Shown here: positions 9,037-18,599 of the stretch, one piece after another
How positions within the stretch are numbered: position 1 is the first letter of the stretch
How the letters are laid out: the number at the start of each line of letters is the position of its first letter
DNA from: Propionispira raffinosivorans DSM 20765
GTDB lineage: Bacteria > Bacillota > Negativicutes > Selenomonadales > Selenomonadaceae
Direction of reading: 5' to 3'
Assembly: GCF_000381065.1 (NCBI RefSeq)
Contig: NZ_KB905843.1
Location: 1 to 64,000, forward strand
Length of the DNA: 64,000 bases
Position numbers and translations under genes: made by a program
Notes under the pieces: model-generated
Seen by the model: the letters and a program-made list of their open reading frames with translations, nothing else
Told to the model about the DNA's origin: nothing
The model's database searches: none

Positions 9037-9628
9037 TCATGCCATCCTCCTCTTTCGTTTCCGATTTTGCACCATATTCTATGTAGTCTGCCAATCGTTC
9101 ATCAAATTCTTGCAGCCATTTCGCATTGACAAAACTCCGCACAATCCGCTCTACCTCATAGGTATCATCCTGCGTTTTCAGTTTGCGTAAAAAGCCCATT
9201 TCTTCGACTTTTGCTATATGGCGATCAACCTCCTGGCTGAATTTTATTTCATTCGTCGTAGCCGCAAAGAAAACTCGCATCTTATCCACAATATCATATT
9301 TTGTAATCAGCAATTGACTGTCACCATTCACAGAATCATATTCTCCCAGCTGTTTACGCAGCAAAACAAGCAATACAGAAACTGGATAGCTGAGTTGTCG
9401 GCGTGGTACCAGACGAGGCAGCGAGTCTTGTTCGCTTTGCCTCAAATATGCATATTCATCCATTTCATCAATAATTAGGATCAGCCCTAACCGTTTCACA
9501 TAATCAGCAATTAAATGACGATGCTCTAAGACGGACTGCCATAGAGCCAGCTGCCTTTCTTTAAAGACAACACCACGCAGTAATGTAATCAAGACCCTTG
9601 AAAAATTAATTTCTTGTTCTTTGTCCAT
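9023..9628 (-). CDS. jetB: DUF4194 protein, JetB/MksE-like
   Basis: 201 residues, matching the DUF4194 size. Winged-helix-like segments (LRKQLGEY, VDRHIAKVEEMGFLRKL) fit the KITE-type subunit of Wadjet/MksBEF, which bridges kleisin and SMC. Its start overlaps the upstream stop by one base (TAATG), with GGAGG upstream. Assignment rests on size, composition and its position between the DUF3375 and SbcC-like genes. Confidence 0.85.
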   Translation of the reverse strand: MDKEQEINFSRVLITLLRGVVFKERQLALWQSVLEHRHLIADYVKRLGLILIIDEMDEYAYLRQSEQDSLPRLVPRRQLSYPVSVLLVLLRKQLGEYDSVNGDSQLLITKYDIVDKMRVFFAATTNEIKFSQEVDRHIAKVEEMGFLRKLKTQDDTYEVERIVRSFVNAKWLQEFDERLADYIEYGAKSETKEEDGMNGLI

Positions 9629-11094
9629 TATAATACCTCCGGTTGAGACGAAAATGTAATCTTCTCTAACTTTGTCAACAAATCTCGCCCTTCCATATCT
9701 TTCATAGCTATTTCCTCAAAATCATGTTCACTAAATCCAGCATCGGCTGTTTTACTTGCCAGTACCATATAACTTAATAATTCAGTGAGTCCTTGTTGTA
9801 ATGGATAGGCATCAATTACCTCAGCCAGTGAGACAGACGTCTTTGTTTTCAATAAAGTTTCAATATTTTGCTGCAAAATCTTTTTATCAACATATACCTG
9901 TTCAAACATTGTTTCCACGGATGGTTCTTCTTTCCCTGTTTGCAAAAACTGATTTTGCAGCTGTATATGCTGCGGTGGTACAAAGAGGGGACGATCCATC
10001 GGCAGTTCAAAGTCAGGCACTATGGCATCTATCATCATAAAATCACCACGTGGCAAACAATCGCGAACCTGCAGTGCTTTCACTTCGATATTTTGCAGCA
10101 AGGCATAAATTCGTTGTTCTTCCGACAGATAATTTTCATCGACATAACGGCGAAGCTGTTTTGATAAAACGGCAATCGTAGACTGAACCTGAGAGGCTGC
10201 CGTGAACCAATCTCTATTAATCTGGGTCATATCAATTTCTTTAGCCGCTTCTTCTAAACTTGTAATATGTAAAACTTTATCCATTGTCTGTTGGAAATCT
10301 TCTTGTTGAGATGACCGCATTAAAAATTTCCAAAATGCATTAAAACTACGACCTTGCTCCGAATGATTGATACCATCTGACTCTAGAAAAATTTCTTCTA
10401 AAAGCTCGCCCTTCCCCTGCGTCCAGGTAACAATTTTATCGAGCATTCGCCTCTCCAAAGCACGAAAATTCTCCTCAACTTCACGAAAATCAGCCAAAAT
10501 CCCCTGTGCCGTAGCAGCTGCCTGCAAAAACCGTTCCTTGATCTGGACATCGTCTAAGACTTCTATTTTCCCAGCTTTGACCTGTTCAATTTCCCGTTCA
10601 ATGTTTCGTTTTTCTATTTCAAGATGCCTGAGCCGTGCTTCTGCATTCTGCTCTGAACCCTCTACAATTTGATGCAAAAGATCAAAAACCGTTCGCAGCC
10701 TTGATTCCGTTCCGACGAACCGTTGTCGCTTGAGGCTCAAAACCCATTCAATCGCTTTTTGCGCTGCTGACGTCAAATCATAATTTGCTTCATCCTTTAA
10801 ATAAAAGCGTCTAAGCCAGGCATGCTGAGGATCAGCCCAAATTTCAAGGTATTCTTTAGCTGGTCGGTTAAACTTCTCTTCATTGCCGGATTGATTCACT
10901 ATATATATAAAATCTCTCAAATCGGCAATCAGTTCAGCCTCTGTAATCGAACGCCGGCTCACAGCAATGAATTCCTGATTTAAAAAAGCCAGAATCAACT
11001 GTGTCTGCGGCGCTGCCAAAAGCCGCCAGGCAGCATTACTCGCACGTAATTCGCCAAGCATTTCATATGTCATATGATCTGCAATGTTCACCAT
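9628..11094 (-). CDS. jetA: DUF3375 protein, JetA/MksF-like kleisin
   Basis: About 488 residues, the usual DUF3375 length. It begins with a WHD-like segment (YEMLGELRASNAAWRLLAAP) characteristic of the family, has a coiled region (about 150-200), and a C-terminal acidic domain. This is the kleisin-like subunit of Wadjet/Mks condensins. The ATG at 11094 has AGGTG at 8-base spacing; a GTG three codons earlier is possible. First gene of the three-gene operon, with a good promoter about 45 bases upstream. Confidence 0.85.
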   Translation of the reverse strand: MVNIADHMTYEMLGELRASNAAWRLLAAPQTQLILAFLNQEFIAVSRRSITEAELIADLRDFIYIVNQSGNEEKFNRPAKEYLEIWADPQHAWLRRFYLKDEANYDLTSAAQKAIEWVLSLKRQRFVGTESRLRTVFDLLHQIVEGSEQNAEARLRHLEIEKRNIEREIEQVKAGKIEVLDDVQIKERFLQAAATAQGILADFREVEENFRALERRMLDKIVTWTQGKGELLEEIFLESDGINHSEQGRSFNAFWKFLMRSSQQEDFQQTMDKVLHITSLEEAAKEIDMTQINRDWFTAASQVQSTIAVLSKQLRRYVDENYLSEEQRIYALLQNIEVKALQVRDCLPRGDFMMIDAIVPDFELPMDRPLFVPPQHIQLQNQFLQTGKEEPSVETMFEQVYVDKKILQQNIETLLKTKTSVSLAEVIDAYPLQQGLTELLSYMVLASKTADAGFSEHDFEEIAMKDMEGRDLLTKLEKITFSSQPEVL

Positions 11095-11135
11095 ATCTTT
11101 CACACCTGCTTATTTCAATTTATAGCGTAACCCTA

Positions 11136-11164
11136 ATTCTATGCAAAGCATCCCCAAAATGCAA
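11136..11164 (-). promoter_or_regulatory. Promoter of the jetABC-like operon
   Basis: Minus strand TTGCAT (11159-11164), a 17-base spacer, then TAGAAT (11136-11141), about 42 bases upstream of the first gene. A typical vegetative promoter, implying constitutive low-level expression. Confidence 0.65.
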
Positions 11165-11206
11165 GGGTTACCTGAATTTCCCTCAATTTTTCATAATCTA
11201 GATAAG

Positions 11207-11240
11207 CTGCATTAAATATTCTACATATAAATCGTCAGAA
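11207..11240. repeat. Decayed end of the 130-bp hairpin repeat family
   Basis: GCATTAAATATT followed by ATCGTCAGAAT resembles the end of the repeat at 24649-24776 (GCATTAAATATT then ATCGTCAGGAA on its reverse strand). Only this terminus is recognisable. Confidence 0.45.
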
Positions 11241-11378
11241 TTTCAAATTCATCCGTCCCCAAAATATTTTTATTTTGTTTATTTAGGTCAAAAGTCTGTT
11301 AATTCAGTGGAGATTTTTTTGCATTTTTGCTATAATTAAGAATAATGTGCACTTTATTTAGGAGAGGACGTTTTTTTT

Positions 11379-13346
11379 ATGCAAATCAAACAAAAATTCT
11401 TTATTTTAGCTGGTATTGTGGCTTGTATCTTAGGAATTGTTTCGATCACAGGTTATTATACAGCGCAAAAATATCTAACCGCCAGTATTGAAAAAGAAAT
11501 GACTGGCATTGTAAAATCAAATTCTGCCGATCTCGATCATTGGCTTACGTCGAAAGGCAATGAAATTGAAATGATGTCCCATACACTGCAGACAATGGAT
11601 ATTGCCGGTTCCATTCCTTTGACGCAAGATCATTTAAGCGGTGCCCAAGATGACAAAGATATTCAAGAAGTATATTTTGGCAGCAGCGATGCAAAATTTA
11701 TTTCGCACTCCAAAGGTCTTGGTGATATTAACCCCTTGACTCGTGGCTGGTACAAAGATGCCAAAGCTCAGAACAAGCTCATCTTTACTGCCCCTTATGT
11801 CGATGCATTAACTGGTAAAATGGTCGTATCCGCAGCCTATCCACTTAAAGATAAAGCCGGAAACTTCAAAGGCGTTTTAGGTGCGGATATCGCTCTCGAT
11901 ATTCTCGAAAAACAAACGGAATCTTTAAAATACAACGGTAGCGGCACGGGCTTCATCCTAAATGCCGATGGACTTATTATCGCCGATGGCAATCAAGAAA
12001 ATATATCGAAAAATATATCGGATCTGCCTGAACTAAAAGAACATGCCAATGACATCCTACATAACGGTACCGGTTTTTTCACGTATGACCTGGGCGGTGA
12101 CAGAATGATTTTTACCTATAATACAGTACCGTCTACAGGCTGGATTGTAGGCTGCGTCATCCCCGAAAAAATAATATACAGTGACCTGGCTGCCCTCAAA
12201 TATGGGTATAGTCTTTTAACACTGCTTGGACTTCTTCTTATGATTTTTATTTGTTTGAAATTCTCCGGTAAAATTACACGACCAATAACAAAATTGACGA
12301 ACCAGGCAAATCAAATGGCAGAAGGAAATCTTCGCTTGGAAAAAATGCCGATCGAATCCGCTGATGAAATCGGACAGCTTACGAATGCATTTAATATTAT
12401 GAATTCTCATTTGCATGACCTTATCTTTAAAATGTCTACCGTCTCGGAACAAGTTGCCGCATCATCCGAAGAACTCACAGCGGGCGCATCACAATCAGCT
12501 GAAGCTTCTAATCATGTAGCAGAAACCATCACCCATGTATCCAATGGAATGTCCCATCAAATGGATACGATTGAAACCACGACAAATCATGTGAATACAA
12601 TCATTCAGGAAATCACCAAAACCGCTGACCATACCAGCAAAGTAGCTGAAATAACGGTCACAACGGCTACTGCTGCCGAAAACGGCAAAAAATTAATGAA
12701 TGACGCTATCACGCAAATGAATCATATCGAAACTTCGGTAGGACAGTCGGCTGATGTCGTAACCAGACTGGGCGAAAACTCGAAAGAAATCGGCCAAATC
12801 ATTGATGTGATTTCTGGAATTGCTGATCAAACGAACCTCTTAGCTTTGAATGCGGCGATTGAAGCCGCCCGTGCCGGAGAGCAAGGCCGCGGATTTTCTG
12901 TAGTAGCGGAAGAGGTGCGCAAACTTGCTGAGCAGTCGCAACGTTCTACCGAAGAAATTAAACACCTCGTGGCTACAATCCAGCAAGATACACAAAATGC
13001 GATACAAGTTATGCATAATGGTACGGAAGAAGTAAAAACCGGCTCCGCTGCCATCACAAATGTTGGCAGTGAATTCAATCGTATCATTGCTATGGTAGAA
13101 GCAATCAGCGCAAAAATGCAGGAAATATCAGCCTCCGTGCAGCAAGTCTCTGCCGGCGGACAAAACATCCTCCAATCCGTCGCAGATGTTAATACGGTAA
13201 GTCATGAAACGGCCGAAAAGACGCAGACAATCTCAGCCGCGACACAAGAACAATCTGCTTCCACGCAGGAAATTGCTTCTTCTTCACATGCCCTAGCCGA
13301 GTTGGCGGAAGAAATGCATAATATGATCAACAAATTTAAAATTTAA
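11379..13346 (+). CDS. Methyl-accepting chemotaxis protein with dCache sensor
   Basis: 655 residues. Membrane segment at 8-28, extracellular dCache domain (about 35-275), second membrane segment (about 280-300), HAMP (300-355), and a C-terminal signalling domain with the hairpin tip [21 protein letters not shown]. The sensor has R122, W124, Y125, Y140, D142 and D170 in the spacing of amino-acid-binding dCache domains, though the first tyrosine of that motif is not there. AGGAGAGG and a TATAAT box lie upstream. Monocistronic, ended by the terminator at 13356. Chemoattractant unknown; an amino acid or related metabolite is plausible. Confidence 0.93.
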   Translation: MQIKQKFFILAGIVACILGIVSITGYYTAQKYLTASIEKEMTGIVKSNSADLDHWLTSKGNEIEMMSHTLQTMDIAGSIPLTQDHLSGAQDDKDIQEVYFGSSDAKFISHSKGLGDINPLTRGWYKDAKAQNKLIFTAPYVDALTGKMVVSAAYPLKDKAGNFKGVLGADIALDILEKQTESLKYNGSGTGFILNADGLIIADGNQENISKNISDLPELKEHANDILHNGTGFFTYDLGGDRMIFTYNTVPSTGWIVGCVIPEKIIYSDLAALKYGYSLLTLLGLLLMIFICLKFSGKITRPITKLTNQANQMAEGNLRLEKMPIESADEIGQLTNAFNIMNSHLHDLIFKMSTVSEQVAASSEELTAGASQSAEASNHVAETITHVSNGMSHQMDTIETTTNHVNTIIQEITKTADHTSKVAEITVTTATAAENGKKLMNDAITQMNHIETSVGQSADVVTRLGENSKEIGQIIDVISGIADQTNLLALNAAIEAARAGEQGRGFSVVAEEVRKLAEQSQRSTEEIKHLVATIQQDTQNAIQVMHNGTEEVKTGSAAITNVGSEFNRIIAMVEAISAKMQEISASVQQVSAGGQNILQSVADVNTVSHETAEKTQTISAATQEQSASTQEIASSSHALAELAEEMHNMINKFKI

Positions 13347-13355
13347 CTTATATAT

Positions 13356-13396
13356 AACGCAAAGATTGATATGTAATCAATCTTTGCGTTTTTTCA
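13356..13396 (+). terminator. Intrinsic terminator of the chemoreceptor gene
   Basis: Perfect 15-base arms AACGCAAAGATTGAT / ATCAATCTTTGCGTT with a 5-base loop, then a T-run. Confidence 0.92.
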
Positions 13397-13429
13397 TATA
13401 TTTTTCAGATAAAAAGTATATAGTAAATC

Positions 13430-13457
13430 TTGCTTATAAATAAATAAGCCATATTAT
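13430..13457 (+). promoter_or_regulatory. Promoter of the M-box leader
   Basis: TTGCTT (13430-13435), 16-base spacer, TATTAT (13452-13457). Transcription would start near 13464, a few bases before the first riboswitch stem. Confidence 0.6.
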
Positions 13458-13471
13458 AAAAACAAATTTAT

Positions 13472-13700
13472 AGATTCCGTTAGGTGAGGTTCCTGTATGA
13501 ACACAGGCCACTGCCCCGAAACATCGAGAGATGCCAACGGGTAGAACAGGTATTATCGACATAAGGTATTACTTAAGGTGGCTGAGAATTATTTGACTCT
13601 ACGTTGTGCAGTGCTAAAACTTGAACGATTGGGAAGGCTTCGTCAGCTGTTTTTTCTATGGGAAAATTTTGGACCTTCCGTCTTGCGGAAGGTCTTTTTG
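13472..13700 (+). promoter_or_regulatory. M-box (ykoK) magnesium riboswitch with terminator platform
   Basis: The aptamer shows the M-box conserved blocks in order: GTTAGGTGAGGTTCCTGTATG, CACTGCCC, GAGAGATGCCAACGGGTA, ACAGGTATTATCGACATAAGG, and CAGTGCTAAAAC...ACGATTG. Its P1 stem pairs TTCC (13475-13478) with GGAA inside GGGAAGG (13631-13637). The same GGAAGG can pair with CCTTCC (13674-13679), the left arm of the terminator GACCTTCCG-TCTTG-CGGAAGGTC-TTTTT (13672-13699). So Mg2+ binding should close P1, free the terminator and switch the genes off. This is a textbook layout, but it controls an ABC transporter rather than MgtE, CorA or MgtA. Confidence 0.93.
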
Positions 13701-13721
13701 TTTTGAAAGGGGTGCTTAAGA

Positions 13722-13862
13722 ATGGACGATAGTGACAGTCGATCGTGTAGTTCAATTTTATTAGAAAGTCAACTAAAAATAGCAACGATATTCTTAATGC
13801 ATGGAGGTAAATTATCATGGCTTTATTTACAGCAAACATATCAAAACGAAAATTTAGTATAA
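13722..13862 (+). CDS. Possible acidic-start leader peptide overlapping the permease start
   Basis: 46-codon ORF beginning MDDSDSRS, preceded by AAGGGG at 9-base spacing. It starts just after the riboswitch terminator and runs through the permease ribosome binding site and 46 bases into the permease gene in another frame. Acidic residues right after the start are known to destabilise translating ribosomes when Mg2+ is low (seen with the MgtL leader of E. coli mgtA). Here that could tune permease translation. No homologue is recognised, and the reading frame could be fortuitous. Confidence 0.4.
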   Translation: MDDSDSRSCSSILLESQLKIATIFLMHGGKLSWLYLQQTYQNENLV

Positions 13863-15559
13863 TAGATTTTTTTATTTTAGCCTTTATTTTTATTTTATTC
13901 TATACGATTTTAAAACTCGGGGCAGGTATGAGCATTCCTTTTTCACCAGAACAGCAGCCGGCAATCTCACTTGAACCAGACATGCTGCCTTATTACGCCG
14001 GACGTTCTTTGCTCAGAATGTTTATTGCCTTTGGAGCTTCTTTAATCTTTACATTTATCTATGGCTATATTGCAGCAAAAAACAAATTTGCCCAAAAGAT
14101 ATTAATTCCATTACTGGATATTCTGCAATCCGTTCCAGTTTTAGGTTTTCTATCCGTAACAATTGTTGCTTTTATGGCGTTCTTTCCCGGAAGTTTACTG
14201 GGCGTGGAATGTGCTTCTATTTTCGCCATTTTTACCGGGCAAGCCTGGAATATGACATTCAGCTTTTATCACTCTTTGGTTACAACACCAAAGGATTTGC
14301 AGGAAGCCGCCGCTATCTTGCATTTGAACTGGTGGCAAAAATTAATAAAGCTAGAACTTCCCGTAGCAATGATCGGCTTGGTTTGGAATGGCATGATGTC
14401 TTTTGGCGGTGGTTGGTTTTTCCTCGCCGCCAGTGAAGCTATCAGTGTTTTAGGCGAAAATATTCATCTACCTGGTGTTGGCTCCTTTTTAGCGGCTGCG
14501 GTAGAAGCTGGTAATATGGAAGCAATTTTATATTCCATATTCACTATGCTCTGTATGATTATTTTAGTCGATCAAATATTTTGGCAGCCCCTCGTCGTAT
14601 GGAGCCAAAAATTCAAAATTGAGTTATCCGAATCCGCAGATATACCTTCTTCCTATGTCTATAATTTGCTACAACGCTCTGCGTTAATTCGCTTAATCAA
14701 TGAATGGGTTTTGAATCCTTTATGTAAAGTCTTTAACTGCGTCTTCAATCAAATAGCGGAACTTTCAACCGCTGCCAGTCTGCGTATGCAAAGCCAAACA
14801 TCGATAAAAGGTCTGCCGACTATTGTGCCACTTTGTCTTACCGTTGGCGTTCTTTATCTGTTAGCCGAGCCTGCCCAGGAAGCTTTTGCCATGCTCGCTG
14901 CGATGGAGCCTCGTGAACTTTTCTCGATCCTGCAATTAGGCTTCTATACATTTATCAGAGTCATCATTGCTTTGTTATTAGGTCTGATCTGGACCATTCC
15001 AATAGGCGTAAAAATCGGTCTAACGCCTAAACTGTCAAAAATATTCCAACCTGTTATTCAGATAGCCGCTTCTTTTCCGGCAAATATGTTATTTCCCTTT
15101 ATCACCATTTTATTTGTTAAATTCCATGTAGATTTTCAGTGGGGCTGCATTGCACTCATGATGCTCGGTACGCAATGGTATATCCTGTTTAATGTAATTG
15201 CTGGTGCTTCCAGCATCCCCAATGATTTAATCGAAGTATCCTCCATATTCAATATGAAGGGTTGGAAAAAATGGAAAACATTGATTCTACCCAGCATTTT
15301 CCCCCATCTCGTCACTGGTTTGATTACCGCTTCCGGTGGGGCCTGGAATGCAAGCATCGTATCCGAGTTAGTCAGCTGGCACGAAAACGATCTCGTGGCC
15401 ACTGGATTAGGTGCCTATATCAGTCAGGCCACAACACAGGGCGACTGGCCCAAAATCGTTTTGGGCATTACGGTCATGTGCATTTTCGTTGTAATGATCA
15501 ATCGCTTTGTCTGGCATCGCTTATATCGTTTAGCTGAAGTTAAATATCACATTGACTAG
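13817..15559 (+). CDS. ABC transporter permease, duplicated NitT/TauT-type domains
   Basis: 580 residues with two BPD-type permease domains in one chain. Domain 1 spans about residues 15-265 (EAA loop region QEAAAILHLNWWQKLIKLELPVAM) and domain 2 about 335-575 (EVSSIFNMKGWKKWKTLILPSIF). About 12 membrane segments in total. This is the permease type of nitrate/taurine-like importers, and usually acts with a substrate-binding protein, which is not encoded nearby. GGAGG lies 9 bases before the ATG. The M-box upstream implies a cargo tied to Mg2+ status, either Mg2+ itself or another divalent metal. That substrate is inference. Confidence 0.85.
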   Translation: MALFTANISKRKFSIIDFFILAFIFILFYTILKLGAGMSIPFSPEQQPAISLEPDMLPYYAGRSLLRMFIAFGASLIFTFIYGYIAAKNKFAQKILIPLLDILQSVPVLGFLSVTIVAFMAFFPGSLLGVECASIFAIFTGQAWNMTFSFYHSLVTTPKDLQEAAAILHLNWWQKLIKLELPVAMIGLVWNGMMSFGGGWFFLAASEAISVLGENIHLPGVGSFLAAAVEAGNMEAILYSIFTMLCMIILVDQIFWQPLVVWSQKFKIELSESADIPSSYVYNLLQRSALIRLINEWVLNPLCKVFNCVFNQIAELSTAASLRMQSQTSIKGLPTIVPLCLTVGVLYLLAEPAQEAFAMLAAMEPRELFSILQLGFYTFIRVIIALLLGLIWTIPIGVKIGLTPKLSKIFQPVIQIAASFPANMLFPFITILFVKFHVDFQWGCIALMMLGTQWYILFNVIAGASSIPNDLIEVSSIFNMKGWKKWKTLILPSIFPHLVTGLITASGGAWNASIVSELVSWHENDLVATGLGAYISQATTQGDWPKIVLGITVMCIFVVMINRFVWHRLYRLAEVKYHID

Positions 15560-15571
15560 GAGGTATGGTTT

Positions 15572-16852
15572 ATGAAAAATTTAGTTGAAATCAAAAATGT
15601 AAATAAAACATTTGCTATAGAAGGACGCAGTGCTGCTTCTATTTTAGAAAATATCAACATCAGCATTCAGGAAGGTGAATTTCTGGCCATCTTAGGCCCA
15701 TCCGGTTCCGGTAAATCAACCTTACTGCGAATTATTGCCGGTCTCATCCCCGCCTCCAACGGTACAGTTTCCTACCTGGGATCTCCTATTGAGGGTGTCA
15801 ATCCAGGGGTCGCCATGGTCTTCCAGTCCTTTGCCCTTTTTCCGTGGCTTTCCGTTTTAGAAAATGTTATGCTGGGGCTTGAAGGTAAAAACCTTACAAA
15901 AACGGAAAAACAAGCAAAAGCCTTACAGGTCATTGATATTGTCGGTTTGGATGGCTTTGAGAATGCCTATCCCAAAGAATTATCGGGCGGTATGCGGCAA
16001 AGGGTCGGGATTGGACGGGCGTTAGTTAGTGAACCGGATGTACTCTTAATGGATGAAGCTTTTTCCGCTTTAGATGTGTTAACGGCTGAAAATCTCCGCC
16101 GTGATTTGTTGGAATTGTGGCTCGACAAAAAAATCCCCACAAAAGCGATTATTTTAGTTACGCACGGGATTGAAGAAGCGGTCTATATGGCCGATCGAGC
16201 CATTATTTTATCAAAAAGTCCTGCTGAAATCGTAAAAGATATCGAGATCACAATTCCGCGCTGGCGTGACAAAAAATCACCTGAATTTCTAGCCATTGTA
16301 GATGAAATTTATTCCTTCATGACCAAAAAGAAGATTGCTGCCCTGCCGCCATCTTTGCCACAGTTAAAAAAACTGACACAACTGCCGCAGGTATCAGCTG
16401 GTGCTTTAACAGGTTTCTTGGAATTGTTGGAAGATCTGAACGAAAAAACCGATCTTTATAAATTAGCCAGCCGTTTTATGATGGATATTGAAGATTTTTT
16501 CCCTTTAGTGGAATTATCAACGTTACTGCAATTTGCTCAAGTTGTGGAAGGTGATATTGAACTTACTGCCGAAGGTATCCAATTTGCCCGAGCGACTGTC
16601 CTTGAACGCAAAAAGCTATTCAGCGAGCAGCTATTGGCTCATGTTCCTTTTGTTCAGCAAATGATCACAATTTTGCAGTCCAAATCCAATAAAAAAATGA
16701 ATATCGAGTTTTTCGAAGATTTACTGGCTCGTACCTTTGGTGATAAAACAGCCCAATCACAAATGGCTTTACTGATCAGCTGGGAACGTTACGCTGAACT
16801 TGTCGAATATGACCAAAATAAAGAGCAGGTTTATTTAGAAAGCACCATATAG
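15572..16852 (+). CDS. ABC transporter ATPase with C-terminal AAA-associated domain
   Basis: 426 residues. N-terminal NitT/TauT-type ATPase (about 1-245): Walker A GPSGSGKST (42-50), Q-loop VFQSFALFPW, signature LSGGMRQRVG, Walker B VLLMDEAFSALD, H-loop LVTHGIEEA. The remaining ~165 residues form an extra domain of the kind annotated AAA-associated (PF09821 as I recall), seen in a subset of these ATPases, possibly sensory. It starts 12 bases after the permease stop with AGGAGG. Together the two genes encode a full transporter core without a binding protein. Confidence 0.88.
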   Translation: MKNLVEIKNVNKTFAIEGRSAASILENINISIQEGEFLAILGPSGSGKSTLLRIIAGLIPASNGTVSYLGSPIEGVNPGVAMVFQSFALFPWLSVLENVMLGLEGKNLTKTEKQAKALQVIDIVGLDGFENAYPKELSGGMRQRVGIGRALVSEPDVLLMDEAFSALDVLTAENLRRDLLELWLDKKIPTKAIILVTHGIEEAVYMADRAIILSKSPAEIVKDIEITIPRWRDKKSPEFLAIVDEIYSFMTKKKIAALPPSLPQLKKLTQLPQVSAGALTGFLELLEDLNEKTDLYKLASRFMMDIEDFFPLVELSTLLQFAQVVEGDIELTAEGIQFARATVLERKKLFSEQLLAHVPFVQQMITILQSKSNKKMNIEFFEDLLARTFGDKTAQSQMALLISWERYAELVEYDQNKEQVYLESTI

Positions 16853-16856
16853 AAAA

Positions 16857-16896
16857 AACGCACCTCTCATCTGTTTCAATTGATGAGAGGTGCGTT
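16857..16896. terminator. Bidirectional terminator
   Basis: Arms AACGCACCTCTCATC / GATGAGAGGTGCGTT, 10-base loop, between convergent genes (ABC ATPase on plus, chemoreceptor on minus). Confidence 0.85.
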
Positions 16897-16904
16897 GTTC
16901 TATA

Positions 16905-18599
16905 TTAAATTTTAAATTTCGCGGTAATCGCATTGAGATCTGTTGCCATTTGAGCCAAAGCATCCGAGCTTGCACTCACTTCATGCAAACTAGCACTTTG
17001 CTCCTCGGCGGCTGCTGCAACAGTTTGTGCACTGCTGCTCGTTTCGGCTGCAACAGTGCCAATGTTTTGGACATTGTTTACAACAGACTGCATACCATGT
17101 GCTGTTTCATCAACAGCCTGACTAATCTGCCCCATACCATGTCGAACTTCCGATAGTTTGCTGATAATAGTCTGGAACCCTTGCTGCGTTGCGTCCGTTG
17201 CGTCTTTCCCAGCCACCACTTCCTGATTGGCCTTGGCTACGACATCAACGGTGAACTGAATATCCGCTGTCATTTTTTCAATAATTTCGCCAATCGTATT
17301 TGTAGCACCCGCACTCTGTTCGGCAAGTTTGCGAACTTCTTCGGCTACTACCGCAAAGCCCCGACCGACTTCGCCCGCTCTGGCTGCTTCAATTGCAGCA
17401 TTTAATGCCAGAAGATTCGTCTGTCCAGCAATCGAACGAATCGTTGTAATAATTTGCTGAATATCGCCCGACCCTTTTACCAAAGCTTCTGAAACATTTG
17501 TAATATCGATCATAGATGTCTGTATTGTATCATTTTGTGCAACTAACCTATGTATTAACTGCATTCCATTATCCGCATCCCCTACAGCATCCTGCGTAAC
17601 CTGATTGACATGTGAGGCACTGGCACTCATTTCTTCTGTACTAGCACCAACCTGCTCAATCACAGCTGATATTTCCGTTATGTTTTTGGTATTTTTATCC
17701 GCACCAGCTGAAACCTCAGTGATGGTTTTCGCCACACTTTCCGATACCTGCATTTGTTCTTCGACAGATGACGAAAGTTCTTCGCTGGAGGCCGCAAGCA
17801 CATCTGCATTATTTCTCAGTAAACCTACAATATCACGCAGTGCTTTTTTCAGCTTGATAATTTCGCCTGCCATATCACCGATTTCATCATTACGAGTCGC
17901 CTGCACATCGGGATGCGATAAATCCAATTTACTTACAAATAAAATATTCGTTTGCAAACTTTGAATTCGTCGTGATAAATTCCGACTGTATAAAAATAAA
18001 AGAACTACGATCATGAAGATTCCGATTAAACTGGTAATAATTACACTTTTAAAAATCGTCGCCTCTTTGTCATTGAGGTTACTAATTTTCGTTTGCAATG
18101 CTTCAGCCTGAAGTGTCATCGTCTTATCAAACAAGACATTGACTGTTTCGGTTTTTTTACGCAATACTGTGAGTTGATTGTTATCCTGCAGCTGATTCTT
18201 TTTTTTCAGCTCGATGATCTGTTTCATCTCATCTATATAGCTACGCATTTCTTCCTGTAAGGTTTCGCCTGTTTGTTTATTGCCTGTTGTTCCATCCATT
18301 GCTGCCGTAATCTTCGTTACAGCTTCAGCACTTTGTCCAAGTAAAGTCAATGTATCCACAGCATATTTTTCATCATTGTAAGCAAAATAGCCGCGAAAAT
18401 CGCTTAAACCTTCGTGGAAATCATCTTGGGCACTTTGCAGTGCCATGGTTCGTGAAACAGTTCCACTTAAAATACTCTGGTACTCCAGATTCGTTTCTCT
18501 CAGTTGATAAAGTAAAATCCCAACGAGAATAACCATTAATGTTAATGCAATTCCCATCAGCATACCTAATTGAATGCCAATTGGCAGACGTTGTTTCAT
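16905..18599 (-). CDS. Methyl-accepting chemotaxis protein with four-helix-bundle sensor
   Basis: 564 residues. First membrane segment about residues 9-32, periplasmic four-helix-bundle sensor (33-180) with no Cache domain, second membrane segment (about 183-206), HAMP, and a signalling domain with tip [21 protein letters not shown]. The start at 18599 has AGGAGG at 7-base spacing; the upstream ATGs overlap or crowd this site. Encoded alone, converging on the ABC transporter. Ligand unknown. Confidence 0.92.
   Translation of the reverse strand: MKQRLPIGIQLGMLMGIALTLMVILVGILLYQLRETNLEYQSILSGTVSRTMALQSAQDDFHEGLSDFRGYFAYNDEKYAVDTLTLLGQSAEAVTKITAAMDGTTGNKQTGETLQEEMRSYIDEMKQIIELKKKNQLQDNNQLTVLRKKTETVNVLFDKTMTLQAEALQTKISNLNDKEATIFKSVIITSLIGIFMIVVLLFLYSRNLSRRIQSLQTNILFVSKLDLSHPDVQATRNDEIGDMAGEIIKLKKALRDIVGLLRNNADVLAASSEELSSSVEEQMQVSESVAKTITEVSAGADKNTKNITEISAVIEQVGASTEEMSASASHVNQVTQDAVGDADNGMQLIHRLVAQNDTIQTSMIDITNVSEALVKGSGDIQQIITTIRSIAGQTNLLALNAAIEAARAGEVGRGFAVVAEEVRKLAEQSAGATNTIGEIIEKMTADIQFTVDVVAKANQEVVAGKDATDATQQGFQTIISKLSEVRHGMGQISQAVDETAHGMQSVVNNVQNIGTVAAETSSSAQTVAAAAEEQSASLHEVSASSDALAQMATDLNAITAKFKI

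Noticed and set aside
13573-13839. 88-codon minus-strand frame across the M-box riboswitch
   Set aside because: It is antisense to the riboswitch, terminator and leader, has no family likeness, and its composition follows those RNA elements.
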